In this document: one piece after another, positions 5,414 to 6,863 of the stretch
Position numbering within the stretch: the stretch's first letter is position 1
How the letters are laid out: each line of letters opens with the position of its first letter
Assembly: GCA_028288875.1 (NCBI GenBank)
Contig: JAQGHK010000692.1
Coordinates: 1-6,863, forward strand
Source of the DNA: Phycisphaerales bacterium
GTDB lineage: Bacteria; Planctomycetota; Phycisphaerae; Tepidisphaerales; Tepidisphaeraceae
Direction: 5' to 3'
DNA: 6,863 nucleotides
The notes under the pieces: model-generated
Told to the model about the DNA's origin: nothing
Databases searched by the model: none
Seen by the model: the letters and a program-made list of their open reading frames with translations, nothing else
Translations under genes and position numbers: made by a program

Positions 5414-6334
5414 TCAGACCAGCGCCCCTGCTTCGTTCAACGTCAGCACCGCGGCCCGGCGATTCTGCTTTTTCAGCAGGCCGGTCAGCACCTTGCCCGG
5501 GGCCAATTCGATGAAGTTAACGTCGGCCAAGCTGGCGACCTGAGCCATCGTCTGCGTCCAGCGGACGGGGCTGACGATCTGGTCGACCAGCAGTTTCTTG
5601 ATCGATGTCGGACCGGTGTGCAGTTGGGCGGTCACATTCGAATAGACCGGGCTGGCCGGCGTCTTGAAATCGACCTTTTCCAGCTCGCCTTTCATGACAT
5701 CGGCGCCTGGCTGCATGATCGGGCTGTGGAAGGCGCCGGCGACCGGGAAGGTGGCCGTGCGAAAACCGGCGTCGGCGGCGATCGTCAAAACGCGCTCGCA
5801 CGCGCCCTTGCTGCCGCTGACGACGATCTGGCCCAGGGCGTTGTAGTTGGCGGGCACGAGCACCTCACCACCGGCCGCGTCGGCGCAGAGTTTGTCGATG
5901 GCGGCATCGTCAGCGCCCAGGATGGCGACCATCGAACTCGGCACGCTGACGGCGGCGGCCTGCATCGCCTTCCCGCGGGCGGCCACGAGTTTCAGGCCGT
6001 CTTCAAAGGAAAACACGCCGGCCAAGTGCAACGCCGTGTATTCGCCGAGGCTGAGGCCGGCGTAAATGAACGGCCCATCGCCCAGCTTGCCGGCGGCCTT
6101 GGCGGCGGCGTGGCAGGCGACGGACGTGACGTAAATCGCCGGTTGGCTGATGTCGGTTTCATTGAGTCGTTCGACCGGGCCGTCGAAGCAGAGCTGGCTG
6201 AGGTCGAAGCCGAGGACTTCGGTGGCTTTGCGATACACCGCTTCGGCCGCGGGATGAACGTCGTAAAAATCACGACCCATGCCGACGTGCTGAGCGCCTT
6301 GGCCGGGACAGAGGATGTAGGTGGTTTCTGGCAT
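5414..6334 (-). CDS. fabD: Malonyl-CoA:acyl carrier protein transacylase
   Basis: This moves malonyl groups from CoA to ACP, supplying the extender unit for FabH and FabF. Its 306 residues match FabD. The N-terminal GQGAQ is at 11-15, the nucleophile elbow GLSLGEY gives Ser95, Arg120 (AARGKAM) should bind the malonyl carboxylate, and His203 in the GAFHSPIM block is the catalytic partner. The NxxxQIVVSG segment (165-174) and the late ELAPGKVLTGLLKK are also family features. The residue before the catalytic serine is Leu where E. coli FabD has His (GHSLGE). The ATG at 6334 gives the expected N-terminus (MPETTYILCPGQGAQ) but has no Shine-Dalgarno site: a GC-rich hairpin of the repeat at 6339-6399 ends four bases upstream. 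An ATG inside that hairpin is out of frame. It sits between fabH and fabG as in the classical cluster. Confidence 0.96.
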   Translation of the reverse strand: MPETTYILCPGQGAQHVGMGRDFYDVHPAAEAVYRKATEVLGFDLSQLCFDGPVERLNETDISQPAIYVTSVACHAAAKAAGKLGDGPFIYAGLSLGEYTALHLAGVFSFEDGLKLVAARGKAMQAAAVSVPSSMVAILGADDAAIDKLCADAAGGEVLVPANYNALGQIVVSGSKGACERVLTIAADAGFRTATFPVAGAFHSPIMQPGADVMKGELEKVDFKTPASPVYSNVTAQLHTGPTSIKKLLVDQIVSPVRWTQTMAQVASLADVNFIELAPGKVLTGLLKKQNRRAAVLTLNEAGALV

Positions 6335-6338
6335 TGGT

Positions 6339-6399
6339 GTAGGGGCGACATATATGTCGCCCGTCTCCGGGGTGCGGGCGATATGTATGTCGCCCCTAC
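6339..6399. repeat. REPIN-like inverted doublet, copy B (fabH/fabD gap)
   Basis: The architecture is the same as copy A: GTAG (6339-6342), a perfect 20-nt palindrome at 6343-6362, an 11-nt centre, a partner hairpin at 6376-6395 and CTAC (6396-6399). The outer arms pair over 25 bp with two mismatches. Its left arm differs from that of copy A at one of 25 positions and its right arm at two of 25, while the centres differ in length and sequence. The element occupies 61 of the 69 nt between the fabH stop and the fabD ATG. Confidence 0.8.
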
Positions 6400-6403
6400 G
6401 AAA

Positions 6404-6863
6404 TCACATCCGCACGACGGCGTTCGCCCACGTCAGGCCCGCACCAATCGCGATGAACACGGCCACATCGCCCTTCACCAGCTTGCCGCCCCGAACCGCT
6501 TCGTCGAGCGCGATCGGAATGCTCGCCGCCGACGTGTTGCCGTAGCGGTCGATATTCACAACGGCCCGGTCCAGCGGCAGGCCGATCTTCTGCATGCTGG
6601 CTTCGATAATGCGAAGGTTGCTCTGGTGCGGGATGACCAGCTTGATTTGGTCCTTGGAGATTCCCGTCTTGCGGACGGCGTCTTCCACCATTTCGGTGAA
6701 CTTGCCGACGGCGAACTTAAACACCTCGCGGCCGCGCAGTTTCAGGTATTGCTGACGGCCATCGACCATGACCTTGTCGATCGGATGCTTGCTGCCGGGC
6801 TGGCAGTAAAGCAGTTCCCAACCGTGTCCGTCGGCCTGCAGGCTGGAATAGAGCAGACCGCGA
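6404..6863 (-). CDS. fabH: 3-oxoacyl-[acyl-carrier-protein] synthase III, C-terminal half
   Basis: FabH starts fatty acid synthesis by condensing an acyl-CoA (usually acetyl-CoA) with malonyl-ACP. The window shows the last 152 residues; the start and the catalytic cysteine lie beyond the right edge. The reading frame stays open to the edge and continues upstream of the internal Met at 6769 with RGLLYSSLQADGHGW, as FabH does. The second catalytic residue, His, is in VIPHQSN (codon 6626-6628). The third, Asn, is in DRYGNTSAAS (codon 6536-6538). Their 30-residue spacing is that of the family. The end reads GAGLTWANAVVRM, close to the usual GGGFTWG ending. It is the first gene of the cluster visible here; plsX often precedes fabH in bacteria and may lie just outside. 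A short REP-like element separates it from fabD. Confidence 0.95.
   Translation of the reverse strand, partial: RGLLYSSLQADGHGWELLYCQPGSKHPIDKVMVDGRQQYLKLRGREVFKFAVGKFTEMVEDAVRKTGISKDQIKLVIPHQSNLRIIEASMQKIGLPLDRAVVNIDRYGNTSAASIPIALDEAVRGGKLVKGDVAVFIAIGAGLTWANAVVRM

Noticed and set aside
5343..6399. CRISPR repeats
   Set aside because: There are only two copies, a kilobase apart, each an inverted doublet in an intergenic gap with a gene between them; there are no regularly spaced units.

Overview
The window is GC-rich bacterial chromosome. All complete genes lie on the minus strand; the exception is the 3' end of one plus-strand gene at the left edge. The most likely source is a member of the Planctomycetota, perhaps of the Phycisphaerae type. 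This is inferred from three things: a pilin-like protein with the FSLIELLVVIGVIG signature and a late VDGH motif, of the kind planctomycetes carry in large numbers; a lysine/alanine-rich histone H1-like protein; and the base composition. No rRNA or other phylogenetic marker is present to settle it.

Layout from right to left, in the direction of minus-strand transcription. The right half is a type II fatty acid synthesis cluster in the classical order: fabH (3' half only, cut by the window edge), fabD, fabG, acpP, fabF. FabH starts chains, FabD loads malonate onto the carrier protein, AcpP carries the chain, FabF extends it and FabG reduces the 3-keto product. Below fabF is a 12-bp perfect hairpin, then a large protein (619 residues) with an N-terminal membrane anchor and a prepilin-type motif buried at about residue 304, then a small histone H1-like gene. 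That gene converges on a plus-strand gene end (weakly like a ribosome hibernation factor) across a gap holding two hairpins.

The most notable structure lies between the genes. The fabH/fabD and fabD/fabG gaps carry two copies of one element: a GTAG tetranucleotide followed by a 20-nt palindromic hairpin, paired with an inverted partner ending in CTAC. This is the layout of REP doublets (REPINs) mobilised by RAYT transposases. In one copy the two differences between the arms are compensatory within each arm's own hairpin. The acpP/fabF gap holds a different, 83-bp imperfect palindrome. The two genes whose start codons directly follow such an element (fabD, fabF) lack a Shine-Dalgarno sequence. 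The two that do not (fabG, acpP) both have AAGGA seven bases from ATG. acpP also has a near-consensus sigma-70-type promoter of its own (TTGGCA, 17 bp, TATAGT).
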